Positions 22,400 through 33,945 of a DNA stretch of 64,000 nucleotides are shown one piece after another. A program made the translations under genes and the position numbers. How positions within the stretch are numbered: the stretch's first letter is position 1; each line of letters begins with the position of its first letter. Source of the DNA: Datisca glomerata (taxonomy: Eukaryota; Streptophyta; Magnoliopsida; Cucurbitales; Datiscaceae); NCBI GenBank assembly GCA_003255025.1, contig QANY01002375.1, positions 1,240,001 to 1,304,000 of the forward strand, given 5' to 3'. The notes beneath the pieces are model-generated. The model searched no databases and was not told the origin of the DNA. It worked only from the letters and a program-made list of their open reading frames with translations.

Positions 22400-22780
22400 T
22401 CTCTTTGACGACTAGAAATTCTCTCGGTCTAAAAATCTGTAAAACACAAAAGAAGAACCCAAAGAATGAGGAGAATCAGGGGGATGGTTTCCTCGCCTAA
22501 GGGCCTCTCATATCTAAGTCAATATTGTGGTAAAAATTTGGTAAAGTTTTCCTAAAGGGAGAGGTTCTTACCTTCTTCTGGAGTGGGTGTCGGTATTTAT
22601 ACATGAAGTCTCGCATGAGAAAGCGTGTCAAAGAAGCCATGGTGAAGTGGTGGTCCCTTCCTGATACGACTCTAGGATCAAACACTTACTGTTGAACTAA
22701 AAGTTATAAATTGTTGTTAAGACGTAATTTTATTTCCCTTATTTAATTTAAACACATATGCTAAGGTTTCGCTTGTGACT
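22400..22780 (-). repeat. LTR-like fragment, family Y (copy 1)
   Basis: On the minus strand there is a TATA box (CATGTATAAATAC, complement of about 22594-22606), then ATTGACTTAG, a CCTTAGGCG block, GGGTTCTTC and TTTTGTGTTTTACAGAT in order. The same series in the same order occurs on the plus strand at 47347-47510, so both are copies of one promoter-bearing repeat, probably an LTR. No coding frame of known kind. Confidence 0.55.
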
Positions 22781-23534
22781 TTGCCCCATCAACCCTCCGC
22801 CATGTGGTAGGATGTTAGCCTATCTTCCAAAAATACCCCCTCAACGCATGCCCACAAGTACTGTACTTTCACTGAGAGTCAAACCCCTGCCACACTACTA
22901 CAAAAGTGGGCTACAATGACATCATTTAATTTAATGACACATTTGTGAAACCTGTCAAAGGAAAAATGCGTTGGATGGGGTAATATGGATAATATGACAG
23001 GTTTTAAATAAGTTGTCATTAATGTCTTACCTACTATGACAACTATTATTTGTGCTGTCATTTAATTTTACTTTATTTACAAAAACAGCCATCCCATTTA
23101 ACCCACTTAAACCCTAATTTCATTTATTTCACTCCATTTTGCCTTTCCCAAAGTTCAGCCTCTACATCTCTCTCTTTCCAATGCACGAACATTCTGGACT
23201 TTCTCTCTCTCTCTGAGCTCCTATTCGTATTATCTCATCTCTCTCGCACCAACACTCTGAGCTTATGTTCATGAGCTGCGCTAGGCGATTAGGCCATGGG
23301 GAAGTGGAGGGGTTGGTTTTATGGTTTGGTGAAAGGCAATGATGGGGTGTCAGCGTGAAGGGGAGGGATTTTGACAGTGCTTATCTGCATCTGGGTGAGA
23401 TTAGGCCATTTCAACACTTTCATTCATTTTTTATATTGGAGATAGAGAGGAAATCCAGTATCAGAGAACTTAGGGTTTGTTCTCTCTCACATCTCTTCTT
23501 CTTACCATCTCTCTCTATCCCAAATTTTTGATCT

Positions 23535-23588
23535 CTTGAACTCATTCTCCCTCTCTCTCTCTCTCTCTCTCTCTCCCTCTCTCTCTTT
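23535..23588. repeat. CT-rich microsatellite inside the CACTA element
   Basis: A nearly pure (ct)n run with single interruptions. Further short (ct)n runs occur at 23199-23212 and 24797-24809. Such tracts are common in plant 5' untranslated regions and support the view that gene sequence was captured here. Confidence 0.85.
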
Positions 23589-24861
23589 CTTAAATTCTTG
23601 GGGTTGAGATGGTTAAGGTTCATCGTATAGCGGCTTTCGTTGGGTTAGAGCTCTTGCTTTTCTACCTACATTTTATGACTAGGTGAAGCTGATGAGGGTT
23701 TACATTCGTGATTCTGAGCATGTTTACGTTCGTGTATTTGAGTTCAAGCTAGATTTACGTCGTTAGAGCATGAGTTCTAGAGTTGGTCAGTTTCCCTGTT
23801 CTCTGTCTGTGAGCTAGGGTCATTGCTTTGGTAATTTATGTGGTTTTAGTATAAAATTAGTGTGTTTTTGGGTTGATACTCTATGTAAAAGTTAGTCTCA
23901 CGTGATTTTGATGTTTCTGTGTTCTCTACCCTCGAGCTTAGTTTAGCCAAGCACACAAGAAAAAGAAAAACTCATTCAACATGATTTATGCTTCTTACAT
24001 GTGCTAGAATTTCAATTTTTTCTTCTTTTTCTCTATTTTAATTGGGGAAGTTAGATGAGATCAGCCATCAGGAACACACTTTTATGTCCATTTTTATTTT
24101 TCCAATAATTTTCATTTGTGCAATTCTGAATTATTAATGTTTAGAAAATTAGAAACTCGTGTGCCAGTGTTACAACAAGTATATTTTTCTCTTTTCTTCT
24201 CATTTATGGCAGTACTATCTATGGCTAGGCTTAGTACATGTTTGGTTATACATAGCCAAGATTCCACTCCTCTCTTGAGTATCTTCTTAACTACAAGATA
24301 AAAAATTTCCCGTCATATGCGGCAGCAACCTTTTGGTTGTTTGGGTTGATACTCTTTTTACTGGCTTAAGACTTGTGAGAGTTCATTGTTTGACAATTAC
24401 AGATGTTTCTTGAACATTTCAACTGTCTAAATCAATCCAATGCACGTCTTAATATGACATAAGGAGTTCTCGAAGGGGTAGGTCTCAATGTACTTTTAAT
24501 GATATGGTGAAGTATGAATTACTCTATTGCTTGCGAAATTTAACGTGGAAGGGCTTGATGTTCATCTTTCTTGATATTGTAGTAGATAGTTAGAGAAGAG
24601 CTTGGGGTTCTTCTGGGAATGGATTCTATTTTTTTTTTGTATTTGCACTCGAGAGATTCCTAGGATTCTTTCAGAATTTGTCTAAAAAAATCACCAAAAA
24701 GAGAAATTTAACATAATAGTATATAATGGTATTAGCATAGAGGAAATGATAAGGATGATTGGAGCAGCCAATAAATCAAGGTTTGGGTCTGTTTCTCTCT
24801 CTCTCTCTCAAGTTATAATATAAATTCCACAGGTAGGTTGTACCTAAAATATAGGTGGAAT

Positions 24862-25240
24862 ATGGCTAAGAAGATTGATCTTGGGAGATTAGCCAGTCCT
24901 TCTCTCCTGAGACTTGTAGATGAAGCCATGAGTGTGAGCAACAACTCTGATTTAAATGGGAGAATGAGTGCAGAAATTTGGAACAATATAGATAAAAGTT
25001 GGAGGTGAGCATAATCCTTGCTTCTTGTATACGCGGTTTTAAGTATAGCCTGTAAATCACGCATCAGTTATTCCTTCGTGTTTCAGTTAGAACACTATCT
25101 TTCCCAAGGCTATATATTTATATTACATATATGGGGACTACGGACTAGTAATTTTTTAGTCTGATTATGTGATGTGTTCATTTTCTTGCAGAAACATGGT
25201 GAAGAAGTATTTGTCAGCAGAGTTCACAAGAAACACATAA
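24862..25240 (+). CDS. Putative two-exon gene or captured gene fragment, function unknown
   Basis: Exon 1 (24862-25004) starts ATG and begins MAKKIDLGRLASPSLLRLVD; it ends at a good donor, ag/gtgagc. Exon 2 (25192-25240) follows a strong acceptor, ttttcttgcag, continues the same frame with NMVKKYLSAEFTRNT and ends at TAA. The spliced product would be 63 residues, mildly amphipathic, without signal peptide or membrane segment. I do not recognise the family. The normal codon flow across a consensus intron suggests real host coding sequence, probably a fragment picked up by the CACTA element. It could also be a chance frame. Upstream exons may exist; ATG at 23609 opens a 25-residue frame that may be unrelated. 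Confidence 0.35.
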
Positions 25241-26264
25241 TAAAGGTTGGAACCTGAAAGGGCAGCAGAAGTAATATGTGTTACTCATGTTGCACGCAGT
25301 AAGGATATTTCACGGATATTATGGAGAATTTTTACAAGTAATTGGTTTGGATTCTCATCTTCTAATAACATTGTGAATGCATATACATATTAGATCTTAT
25401 GTTGTTAGCTTTGAAGCTCTAAAGTTTATTAGATTCTGAGTTATATTCAGATGTCGTGCTTCCTTGGTTTATAATTTTTGCTTCGCACAGGCGGACAATT
25501 ATCTTCAAATATGTTTAGTATTTGAACTATTATTTTCAAATTACATGCTTAGTTTGTGATTGGATCTTCTATGTTCATATCTGCTGTAAATGAACTTGAA
25601 TTAGATCTTCTTTTGGGGTAATTTTTTGTTATGCTCTCTTCAATTTATAAGCCAAAGTCTTGATTTTCAAATTACATGCCAAAATCTTGATTTTGTTATC
25701 TGCTCTAAATGAACTTAAATTAGCCATAAAATCTTGATTTGGTTTATAGTTTTAAATTGACGCATGCGAATTTATAGACTTTTTAGGTGTTTTTCTATGT
25801 CTGTTATCTGTCTAGAAACATCTCATTGTTGATTGAGACTTATAGGATAGTGCTGATTTTAGTTTATTCTGTTAATATGATGATAATTGAGGTTATATAA
25901 GGACATGTTAGTCTAAGTAATCTAATATTATGGTTTATATATGCATAAATATGGTGTCGGGTCCTGGTGGAAGGCCTGGCTTTGTGTCATGGGAAGGCAA
26001 TTTTTGTAATGATTGAGAACTAGATAAGTTTGACGTTTTTTTAGAGTTGCTATCATTTTCAACCACTATCGTGTTATAAAGACATTGGTAGGCCTTAGTT
26101 ATCCGCAATGGAATAAGATAAGCTAACAAAATAATAGGTTAAGATAAGCTTGTTATAGGTGTTGAATCTTTATAAAATAAAAGCTTTTTATAGGTGTTGA
26201 TTAAAAGTTATTTTTACATTTATGTATATAAAAAAAATCTATCATGAGAAGGTAATTAAATGAA

Positions 26265-26309
26265 AAAAACTATCATGGAAAGACATTTTCCCTTTCCATG
26301 ATAGTTTTT
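26265..26309. repeat. Perfect 18-bp hairpin in the CACTA right side
   Basis: aaaaactatcatggaaag (26265-26282) and ctttccatgatagttttt (26292-26309) are exact inverted copies with a 9-base loop. It lies just outside the subterminal array. Confidence 0.9.
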
Positions 26310-26342
26310 AAAAAAAATAATTTGAACATTTGTTTTTGGTGA

Positions 26343-26500
26343 CACCTATGATGACGGGGATTCTCCGTCATCTAATAGCTTTTGGCGGCACCTATGATGA
26401 CAGAGATTCCCCATAATCTAATAGCTTTTGGTAGAACCTACGATGATGGGGATTCTCCATCATCTAATTGATTTTTGCGGCACTTTATTATGACGGATTT
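26343..26500. repeat. CACTA subterminal repeats, 46-bp period
   Basis: Four units begin at 26343, 26389, 26435 and 26481 (cacctatgatgac and variants, then gattctcc-tcatctaatagctttt). Each unit holds a short palindrome gatgacgg...ccgtcatc. Arrays of this kind bind the element's transposase in known CACTA systems. Confidence 0.85.
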
Positions 26501-26618
26501 TGTTGAAAAAGAGTAAAGATGACAGCCCGATAGATGACAAGTGATCAACCATCATTATAGGGTTATAATGATGGGTTTTCACCGTCATCTAAGGCCAAAA
26601 TTATAGTAGTACCATCAG

Positions 26619-26632
26619 ACTTTGATACCAAT
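26619..26632 (-). other. Primer-binding site of LTR-X (minus copy)
   Basis: The minus strand reads ATTGGTATCAAAGTC next to the LTR end, 10 of 11 matches to the tRNA-iMet site. The CACTA target duplication is a few bases further in, so the CACTA element entered the leader of this retroelement. Confidence 0.65.
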
Positions 26633-27640
26633 TGTAAGATCAATATGGTACCCTTAGATCGGGCGTGTTTTTTGTGATCAGAGTTTTAAGAATGAATTAT
26701 CTCCAAAAATAATTATAATGAATCAACTCAAGAAAATATATATAAAGAGACTAAATAATCGTGCAATAATGTAAAGAGGATTAGAAAAGAAGAATCAAAC
26801 ACAATGATTTTTACGTGGTTTAGGACACCTTGCCTACATCCACGCTCCTTTTTGAAGTTTTCACTCGAATCACGATCTTCTTCACGGGTGAAGATCAAAC
26901 ATTCAAAATCAATTGATTTGACGAATACCAATCACACCTCTCACCGATTGCTTCTATGGGCTACAATCACGCTTCTCACTTCTCTTTTATAAATTAGGAG
27001 ATTACAATCAAAACTCTCTCAAAGAGTACATATTCAAATTTTTTCTCACAATATCATGAAAATTTTTTCTCATAAAGTATGAGAATTTTATGCTCAATTG
27101 TTGTGTCTTCAAAGCTCCAAAGTGTAAAAAAAAATAGTTGTTGGGTCCTTATAGCAAGGAACGGACGACCGCTGGCTTGGCCGGTCGACCGCTGGTCAGT
27201 TAGAGATTAAAAAAATAATGGTTGAGAAAAGAAGGAAAGGAATGGACGAGCGCTAATGATGGGCGGACGTCCCCTCGTGGAAGATTGACTCTAGTTTTCC
27301 TATTGACTTTTTATAGTATTTTTGAAATCCTGTAAAACAGTTTTTATGGGGTTTTCTAGAACCCTGTAAAACTCTTTTATCTTTTTTTTTCTCACTTTTT
27401 ATTTTTCTCCAATTTTTTGCCCAAACACTAATATCAATATTTCCAATATGTTTCAAATATCCTAGGAGCATTTTTTCAACCAAGATCGAGACCTTTGAAT
27501 AGTTTCTTGATGTCTCAATATACTCAATCTTCATACTTCATGTGTACATCAATATTTATAATTTCCTACAACTTGATTATAAATGTTTAGTACACATAAA
27601 ATATTTTTTTATCATAAAAATAGTCTCTATAAGATCTAGA
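26633..27640 (-). repeat. LTR-X, minus-strand copy
   Basis: The minus-strand LTR ends ATCTTACA just before the primer site. From 27213 down to 26633 it matches, in inverted orientation, the plus-strand copy at 27669-27830 plus 36777-37212; shared blocks include gaccagcggtcg, ctttggagctttgaag, gagcataaaatt and gtacgtggttta-type sequence. The region 27214-27640 is unique to this copy and is probably the U3 part. Its organisation (TTTGAGAG, CTTGGAGCGTGG and ACCACGTAAA blocks) is shared with the SIRE-like LTRs at 54028 and 56475. The frame at 27253-27534 within it is not a convincing gene. Confidence 0.7.
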
Positions 27641-27668
27641 GTCAACATAAAATGATTATTTTCTTAAT

Positions 27669-27830
27669 CTCTAACGGACCAGCAGTCGACTGGCCAAACC
27701 AACGGTCGTCCATTCTCTACTGCAAGTCCCCAACGACTATATTTTTTTACACATATAAATAGAGGAACCTTTGGAGCTTTGAAGATACAACGATTGAGCA
27801 TAAAATTTCCATACTTTGTGAGAATAAATA
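27669..27830 (+). repeat. LTR-X, plus-strand copy, left part
   Basis: Matches the complement of 27057-27213. It carries a TATA box, acatataaatagagg (about 27751), which places it in the promoter part of the LTR. It ends abruptly at 27830, where copia element B begins, and goes on at 36777. Confidence 0.75.
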
Positions 27831-29015
27831 TGTCAGGGGTTATGCCCTCAAAACATGTATATTGACACATTGATATGAAATTTAATAATGATTACATTTT
27901 TCTTATAGTTATTCTTTTAAATTATTGTTGAATAATTTGTATAAATATATGAAAATTCCAAATTCATTAATGATACTATGATCTCGTATTAGTACGAGAG
28001 GATTAAGATCATAGATAATGAATAAAATTGTTAGTAACATATTAAAGTATGAAATCTTTATGATTGCTAGTACGGTTCAGTAAGTATTATGAATGCATGT
28101 GATCTAAATCTAGATCATTGATTTGGATAGACATTTTAGTGAATGTACTTTATATAATGAGATTATATATGATTGGACCGATGTGAATTAATATCTTTAT
28201 CAACGTGTTGTTTATCGTAAAAATTTAATACACATCAATTCAATGATCATATGTAGATTAGCCTGAATCCTGAGTAGTCATAAACTCCTATGCATGTCTA
28301 CTAGATTTTTCGTTAAGGTTTGTTTGGAAATTAGGCTAGTAAATTTTATTTTGGAGATTCAATGATGGATGACTGAGAACATAATCTTACAATAATTAGA
28401 ATCCAAGCTTTCCTAACGGATCGTTTATTAGTTCATTTAAGTGATAATTCTGGAACTGAATGATTATTAAGCTAAAATTTATAATAAGATTATAAATTAG
28501 CCATTCACTAGTGAATTAATGGTACTTAAGGATTCAGAGATAATCAGAAGGGTAAAATGATAATTTTGACCAGTTCTAATTTACGAACCAATAATTGGAG
28601 GACATAACTACGTGAAAATGAATATATCAGTGAACTACATGAGAATACTCTTTAAAACAATATGTAATCTTTAAGAGTGCAATTTCATATTTATAGTAGA
28701 GTATAATATAATTAATAAATAAGATTATTTAATTAAAGAGTTTAATTAATAATCTAGTTTTTTGGAGCTTAGGATTATAGGTCCATGGTCCTCAAGTCAC
28801 CTTTATACTATGCAGTCTAGGATATGAATATTTCAGGACATGAAAAAATGACTTACTTACAAAGGAATTTTTATTCTGGAGTAAGTACATAANTAGATAA
28901 TTTAGTTGATATGGATAATCAAATATGTTAATTTGAATTAAAAAATATCTAGATATTTAATTTGATTAAAATAAATATTTAATACATAGTAATTGCCATG
29001 TGTCAATCACGAAAA
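27831..29015 (+). repeat. 5' LTR of element B, 3'-truncated
   Basis: Starts tgtcaggggttatgcc. It follows the 3' LTR (34646 onwards) for about 1.2 kb, with a missing stretch of about 200 bp near 28893 relative to that copy. At about 29015 the match ends and leader-type sequence begins, so R/U5 and the primer site are deleted. The unresolved base n is at 28893, close to the missing stretch. Confidence 0.85.
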
Positions 29016-30689
29016 ATTTACTGTTCACGTCGTAAATAACTGTTTTCCCCTTGCTGTCCATAGTGGGACTGGCGGCGACAGTGGTTACCGACGATGATGG
29101 GGCGGCGATAAGAGAGTTCTGTCATCGGTGACAGCTGTTGTTACTTTTAAAAAAAATTCATACAAACCCTGATACCAACCCTATCACCATAGGGTTTGAT
29201 GATAACCATCAATCTATCAATTATTTTTTAACTTTTGAAATTAATGTTATTTTAAAATTAATTATTCAATTTTGATTTTATGAAAATTAGAAATTAATTA
29301 TTAATTATCAATTTTATGATAATTAGAAATTAATAGGTTGATTGAGTTTGACCCAAGTTTGACTAAATAAAATAAAGTGTTTATTTGATTAAGTCAAAAT
29401 TAACTATTTTAAACAGATAATTATAGAAATTAATTTTTAATTAAGAAAAAATATTTTTATTAATTAAATAAAGTTTTGTTCAAAGCTTTGAGATTATGAA
29501 GATGGACTTTAGTAGGAGAAAGTAATATTTGAAAAATATATATTCTTGAAGTCCGCTTTTCAATTTTTTCTTTATTTCAAGGGTTGAAATTTAGAAATAC
29601 ACAATAGTCACACGATCCATTATTATTTTATTTAATTTTTAGATAATTATTTTAATTGTTATGTTTGATAATATGACGATGCATTAGTCGATCACATGCC
29701 ATACATGAAAATCTCACATAATTTTATTAATCATGCATCTCATCTGTAGAAACATGATTTATTAGGATTGTCCTAATATGTTTATATATATTGTTTTATG
29801 AATCAATTTCATGTAAACTGTTAGATTTTTAGTTAGTTAAAATTTGGTAATCACACTACACTAAAGGCTATAGTAACCTTTAAGATAATCAACTTTAGTA
29901 AAAGAGTTTTTTTAAAGTTTAGTTAATATACTTAATTAGTTAATCTAAGCTCACCTAATTATGATTTAGGCACTTTAGAAGGTTAAATGAACTTAGACCA
30001 ATGGGATTGTCATAATTGATTATTAAATATTCATAGGGTTATTATTTTAACTAATAATTAATTAGTTAAAATAGAAACATATAATCCTAAAATAGTGAGT
30101 GGGAGAAAGTTGACATGTCAATGTAACCTACAGTCTCCATTATTAGTACAACACCATGATGTACAGTGAGGGCCTCGAGATGACTTTGTTTTCATCCACC
30201 TAAGGAAGGTTTCGAGCTGTACCAATATCAACGTTGAAATTCTTAAGAAGATAAGATGAGTGATGTAGTTTAGTTTTGACCGACCCTAAGACGGCTTATT
30301 CTAAATCAAGTCATAGAATCTGAAATAATGGGTTACATTCACAAACTCACAATTAAATTTTCATGTGGATAGTGTTGATTTGATCAAACAAGCGATACAT
30401 TATTGTTAAAAGAGAAAATATGAGATATTTTAAATTTTAATTAATAAGGATGAGAATGTATCATAGACAGTCTGAGGTTAATCTGACTGACTCTAAGGAA
30501 GCACATTAATCATTGGGTTGTTTTATCGTGATTAGTAAATGTTAAATTTTGTGTGTTTATTATGTTGCATTGATGCATCAAGTTTACGTTTTAAATTCTA
30601 GATATTTATTGATTATATTGAATCTTGTATGTTTTAAATTTAAGTTACCATTATCATGTCTATCATGGGCAACTCTGTTACTGCTTTTT
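29016..30689 (+). other. Leader of element B
   Basis: No coding frame. A GC-rich patch at 29050-29130 (tggcggcgacagtgg, gatgatggggcggcg) and the AT-rich remainder match, in inverted orientation, the leader of element C (41107-43250). Shared blocks include tttgacccaagtttga and catcatgtttctact-type sequence. This shows that B and C are the same family. Confidence 0.75.
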
Positions 30690-31540
30690 ACTCGCTCTTG
30701 AAAAATTGAATGGTGATAAGTTCGTACGTTGAAAATCAAATATGAACTTAATGTTAATTTGTGAGAACTTTAAGTTCCTTCTTACTGAGAAATGTCCTGA
30801 GGAGCCCCCTGCTAATACCTCTAAGAATGTTAGGGATAAATATGATGCATGGATCATATTAAACAACAAGGCGAAGTGCTACATGCTTGTGAGCATGAAT
30901 GATGTTCTGAGAACCAACATGAAAGCATGGAGACTGCATATGAGATTATGGAATCCCTACAGGCGATGTCTGAGCAATAGTCTGATCAAAGTTGTCATGA
31001 GCCCACTAGGAACTATATGACAACTAAGATAAGAAAGGGTACTTATGTGCCAGAGCATGTTTTGAACATGATCAATATAATGCACATGGATAGGTGTACA
31101 TGGGGCGACCATTGATGAACAGACTCAAATTAGCGTTATACTTGAGTCGCTCACACCAGTTTTTTCTGTGTCCACGACCAACTATGTTATGTATAAGTTA
31201 CAATTCAACATGACTCAATTGTTGAATGAACTGTAGATTTTTTAGTCACTCAACCTAGGAATGACCAAAGAGGGTGAGGTATATGTTGTCGAGCAAAGGA
31301 TTTCTTCAATTGTTAAAAGTAACAAGAGGAAGAGGATTAATGGAAAGAGCAAAAGTAAGAACAAGAAAGGGAGGAAAGCCAAGACATCACCAAAAGTCAA
31401 AAAGAATAAGAAAGACAACAAGCCTAAAGGAAAATGTTTCCTCTGTGGGGTTGAAGTCATTGGAAGAGAAACTATAACAAGTATCTCTTCGAGCTAAAAA
31501 AGAAAGGTAAATATGATTTACTTGTACTTGACGCTTGTTT
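30690..31540 (+). pseudogene. copia gag (element B)
   Basis: LEKLNGDKFVR-like opening (one stop), then MNLMLICENFKFLLTEKCPE, NVRDKYDAWIILNNKAKCYM and LVSMNDVLRTN, the family's gag core. A frameshift after about 30900 scrambles the following part, where a QQS-type block and VPEHVLNMI-like residues can be traced. A Lys-rich frame (31261-31497) reads TKEGEVYVVEQRISSIVKSN, then KKDNKPKGKCFLCGVEVIGR: the zinc knuckle, with its His changed (GHW to VIG) so the last ligands are lost. The same gene in element C is at 40293-41106. Confidence 0.9.
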
Positions 31541-32830
31541 AGTGGAATATGATTTGTCATCCTAGATACTTGATTCAGGAGCCACTAACCATGTATATTC
31601 TTCTTGGCAGATGCTTGATTCGTCATTTTGAGAGTTGGTAGTAGTGCGCTCGTGTCAGCTGAAGTATTATGGACAGTCCGTTTACTTTTTGGATGTAATT
31701 ATTTAGTTTTGAAAGATGTTTATTATATTCCTGGATTTTCGAGAAATTTTGATTTTTATTTCATTTTTGCAAGAATAATTATTTGAAATTTATTTTTATT
31801 ATAAAGAGTTTATTAATTCTACGAATGGATTCGATATTAATCATGAAAAAGTTATAAATAGACTGTATATACGTAAACTGACTAAACACGCATTAAATAA
31901 TTTTGAATTATTTAAAGTAGCAAAACCTAAAAGTAACAAACGACAAAAAGTTTCTCATGATGATGACAACACATATCTTTGGCAAAAAGTTTCTCATGAT
32001 GATGACAACACATATCTTTGGGACATATTAATCTAGATAGTTTAAATAGGTTAACAAAACATAATGCTTTCAGAGAATTAAATGTTGAAATTCTTCCTGT
32101 TTGTGAATCCTGTCTAGAGGGTAAAAAGACCAAAAGAATTTTCACAGGAAAAGAACCAAGGAACCACTTGAGCTAGTACATAGTGATGTCTGTGGACCGA
32201 TCAATGTACAATCTAGAGGTGAGCATGAGTATTTCGTCACTTTTATTGACGATTACTCAAGATATGGTTGTACTTACCTGATGCAAAGAAAGTCTAAAAC
32301 TTTCGGAAACTTTAAAGATTTCAAAGCTGAAGTTGAAAAGTAATTAGATAAATCATAGAAATCCCTTCATTTCGATCGAGGCCGTGAATACTTAGATTTA
32401 GAATTCAAGGATTATTTATTAGAGTGTGGAATCCTATCCCAACTCACAGCACCTGGAACATCACAGTAAAATGGTGTTGTAGAGAGGAGAAACTCAATTT
32501 TATTGGATATGTTTAGGTCGATGTTAAGCTACTCATCACTGTCACTTACATTTTGGGGATATGCACTACACAGGGAAACTTATATTTTGAATGTAGTGCC
32601 CTCTAAGTTTATAAGCAAGATGAATTTAGAGTTATGGAATAGTTCCAAGCCTAGTTTGAGTAATTTCCACATATGAGGGTGTCCAGCTCACATTTATAGA
32701 CCAAAGACCAGAAAGTTAGACTCAAGGTCTGAGGTATGCATATTTGTAGGCTATACTTCAGAGACTAGAGGTAGATAGTTTTATAGTCACAAGGATCAAA
32801 ATATGTTTGTGTCGATAAATGCAATATTTT
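31541..32830 (+). pseudogene. copia protease and integrase (element B)
   Basis: The protease site is intact as LDSGATNHVYSS at about 31570-31605. The zinc-binding part of integrase follows at 31944-32145, damaged by a perfect 39-bp tandem duplication (31944-31982, 31983-32021) and by loss of the second His block, though CESCLEGKKTKR is kept. The core runs LVHSDVCGPINVQSRGEHEY, TFIDDYSRYGCTYLM, SLHFDRGREYLDLEF and NGVVERRNSILLDMF, so the D-D-E residues are present except that DNGGE is DRGRE. In-frame TAG and TGA codons break it. Confidence 0.9.
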
Positions 32831-32929
32831 ATGCGCATGACTATATGTAAAACTACAAATCTCGTAGCAAAGTAGTTCTCGAGGAATTAGTGGCTAATGA
32901 GATCATACCACCTTCAATTTCTACTGATA

Positions 32930-33940
32930 AATGACAAACCAGAGAAACCACAGTTCCTGTAAATGAAACCATAATGCAATGTCGTAGTGGGAGGGTTGTA
33001 AGACAACCAGTTCGCTACGAACTAGATGCACATGTCCTACTGTCAGACGCTGATAAGGACGATCCATTATCTTATGAAGAAGCAATGGATGATCCTGAAA
33101 AGGAGAAATGGCAAGAAACCATGAACCAATAAATGAAATCTATGTATTCCAGTTCCGTCTGGGAACTTGTAGATTCACATGAAGATGTCAAGTCCATTGG
33201 ATGTAGATTGATCTTAAAGTAGAAAAGTGGTGCAGATGGGAAAGTAGAGACTTTCAAGGCACGGTTAGTAGCCAAGGGCTATACACAAAGGGAGGGAATT
33301 GGTTATGAAGAGAAATTCTCCCCTATGGCCATGCTGAAATCCATTCACATCCTTTTATCAGAAGCCGCTAGTTTTGACTATGAGATATGGAAAATGGACG
33401 TCAATACAGTTTTTATGATTGACTCTTTTGAAGAAAGCATCTATATGTTGCAACTAGAAGGGTTTATACAAAAGGGGCTATATAAAAAAGTATACAAGTT
33501 GCTTAATTCCATTTATGGATTAAAGTAAGAATCTAGATCTTGGAATCTTATTTTTGATGAGATTATAAAGTCTTATAGCTTCGAGTAAAATTTTGGTGAA
33601 GCCTGTATTTATAAATACATCAAAGATAAGATAGTGATTTTCTTAGTTCTTTATGTTTATGATATTTTACTCATTGAAAATAATGTAGAAACTCTGTCAA
33701 AAGTAAAGAAATGGTTAGTTGAGAAATTTTAAATGAAAGATTTACAAGAATCGAGCTGTGTTCTGGGCATCCAAATCCTAAGGGATAGAAAGAACAAGCT
33801 CTTGGCTCTTTCTCCGGCATCTTATATTGATAAGGTACTAAAGAGATTCTCTATGTAGCATTTCAACAAATGTCAACTACGGACCAGACGAGGAATTGTC
33901 CTCTCCAAGGAACAATGTCCTAAGATACCTCAGGAGGAAG
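32930..33940 (+). pseudogene. copia reverse transcriptase (element B)
   Basis: RRSGRVVRQPVRYEL (linker) leads into SYEEAMDDPEKEKWQETMNQ, then SGADGKVETFKARLVAKGYT, GIGYEEKFSPMAMLKSI, KMDVNTVFMIDSFEESIYM and YKLLNSIYGLK. The catalytic box is LYVYDILLI: the first Asp of YVDD is Tyr, a change that abolishes activity. At least five in-frame stops are present. LALSPASYIDKVLKRF marks the end of the domain. Confidence 0.92.
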
Positions 33941-33945
33941 AGGAT

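Larger units (their letters stand above)
22893..26611 (+). mobile_element. CACTA (En/Spm-type) DNA transposon, non-autonomous
   Basis: The left end is cactactacaaaagtgggc. The right end, read inverted, is TACTACTATAATTTTGGCC, with the first C changed to T. Both are flanked by CCA (22890-22892 and 26612-26614), a perfect 3-bp target duplication as CACTA elements make. The right subterminal region has a 46-bp tandem array with internal gatgacgg..ccgtcatc palindromes, and the left has related gacaggtttta/tgtcat motifs. At 3719 bp it shows no TNPD/TNPA-type transposase. The inside looks like gene sequence: CT-rich leader, splice-like signals and a short two-exon frame. It sits just inside an LTR-X element's primer site. 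Confidence 0.88.

Noticed and set aside
24813..25064. Two minus-strand frames opposite the CACTA exon
   Set aside because: They are complements of the plus-strand exon and lack splice signals and motifs.
27253..27534. 93-residue minus-strand frame within LTR-X
   Set aside because: It lies in the U3 part of an LTR, is Lys-rich by composition and is not present in the other LTR copy.
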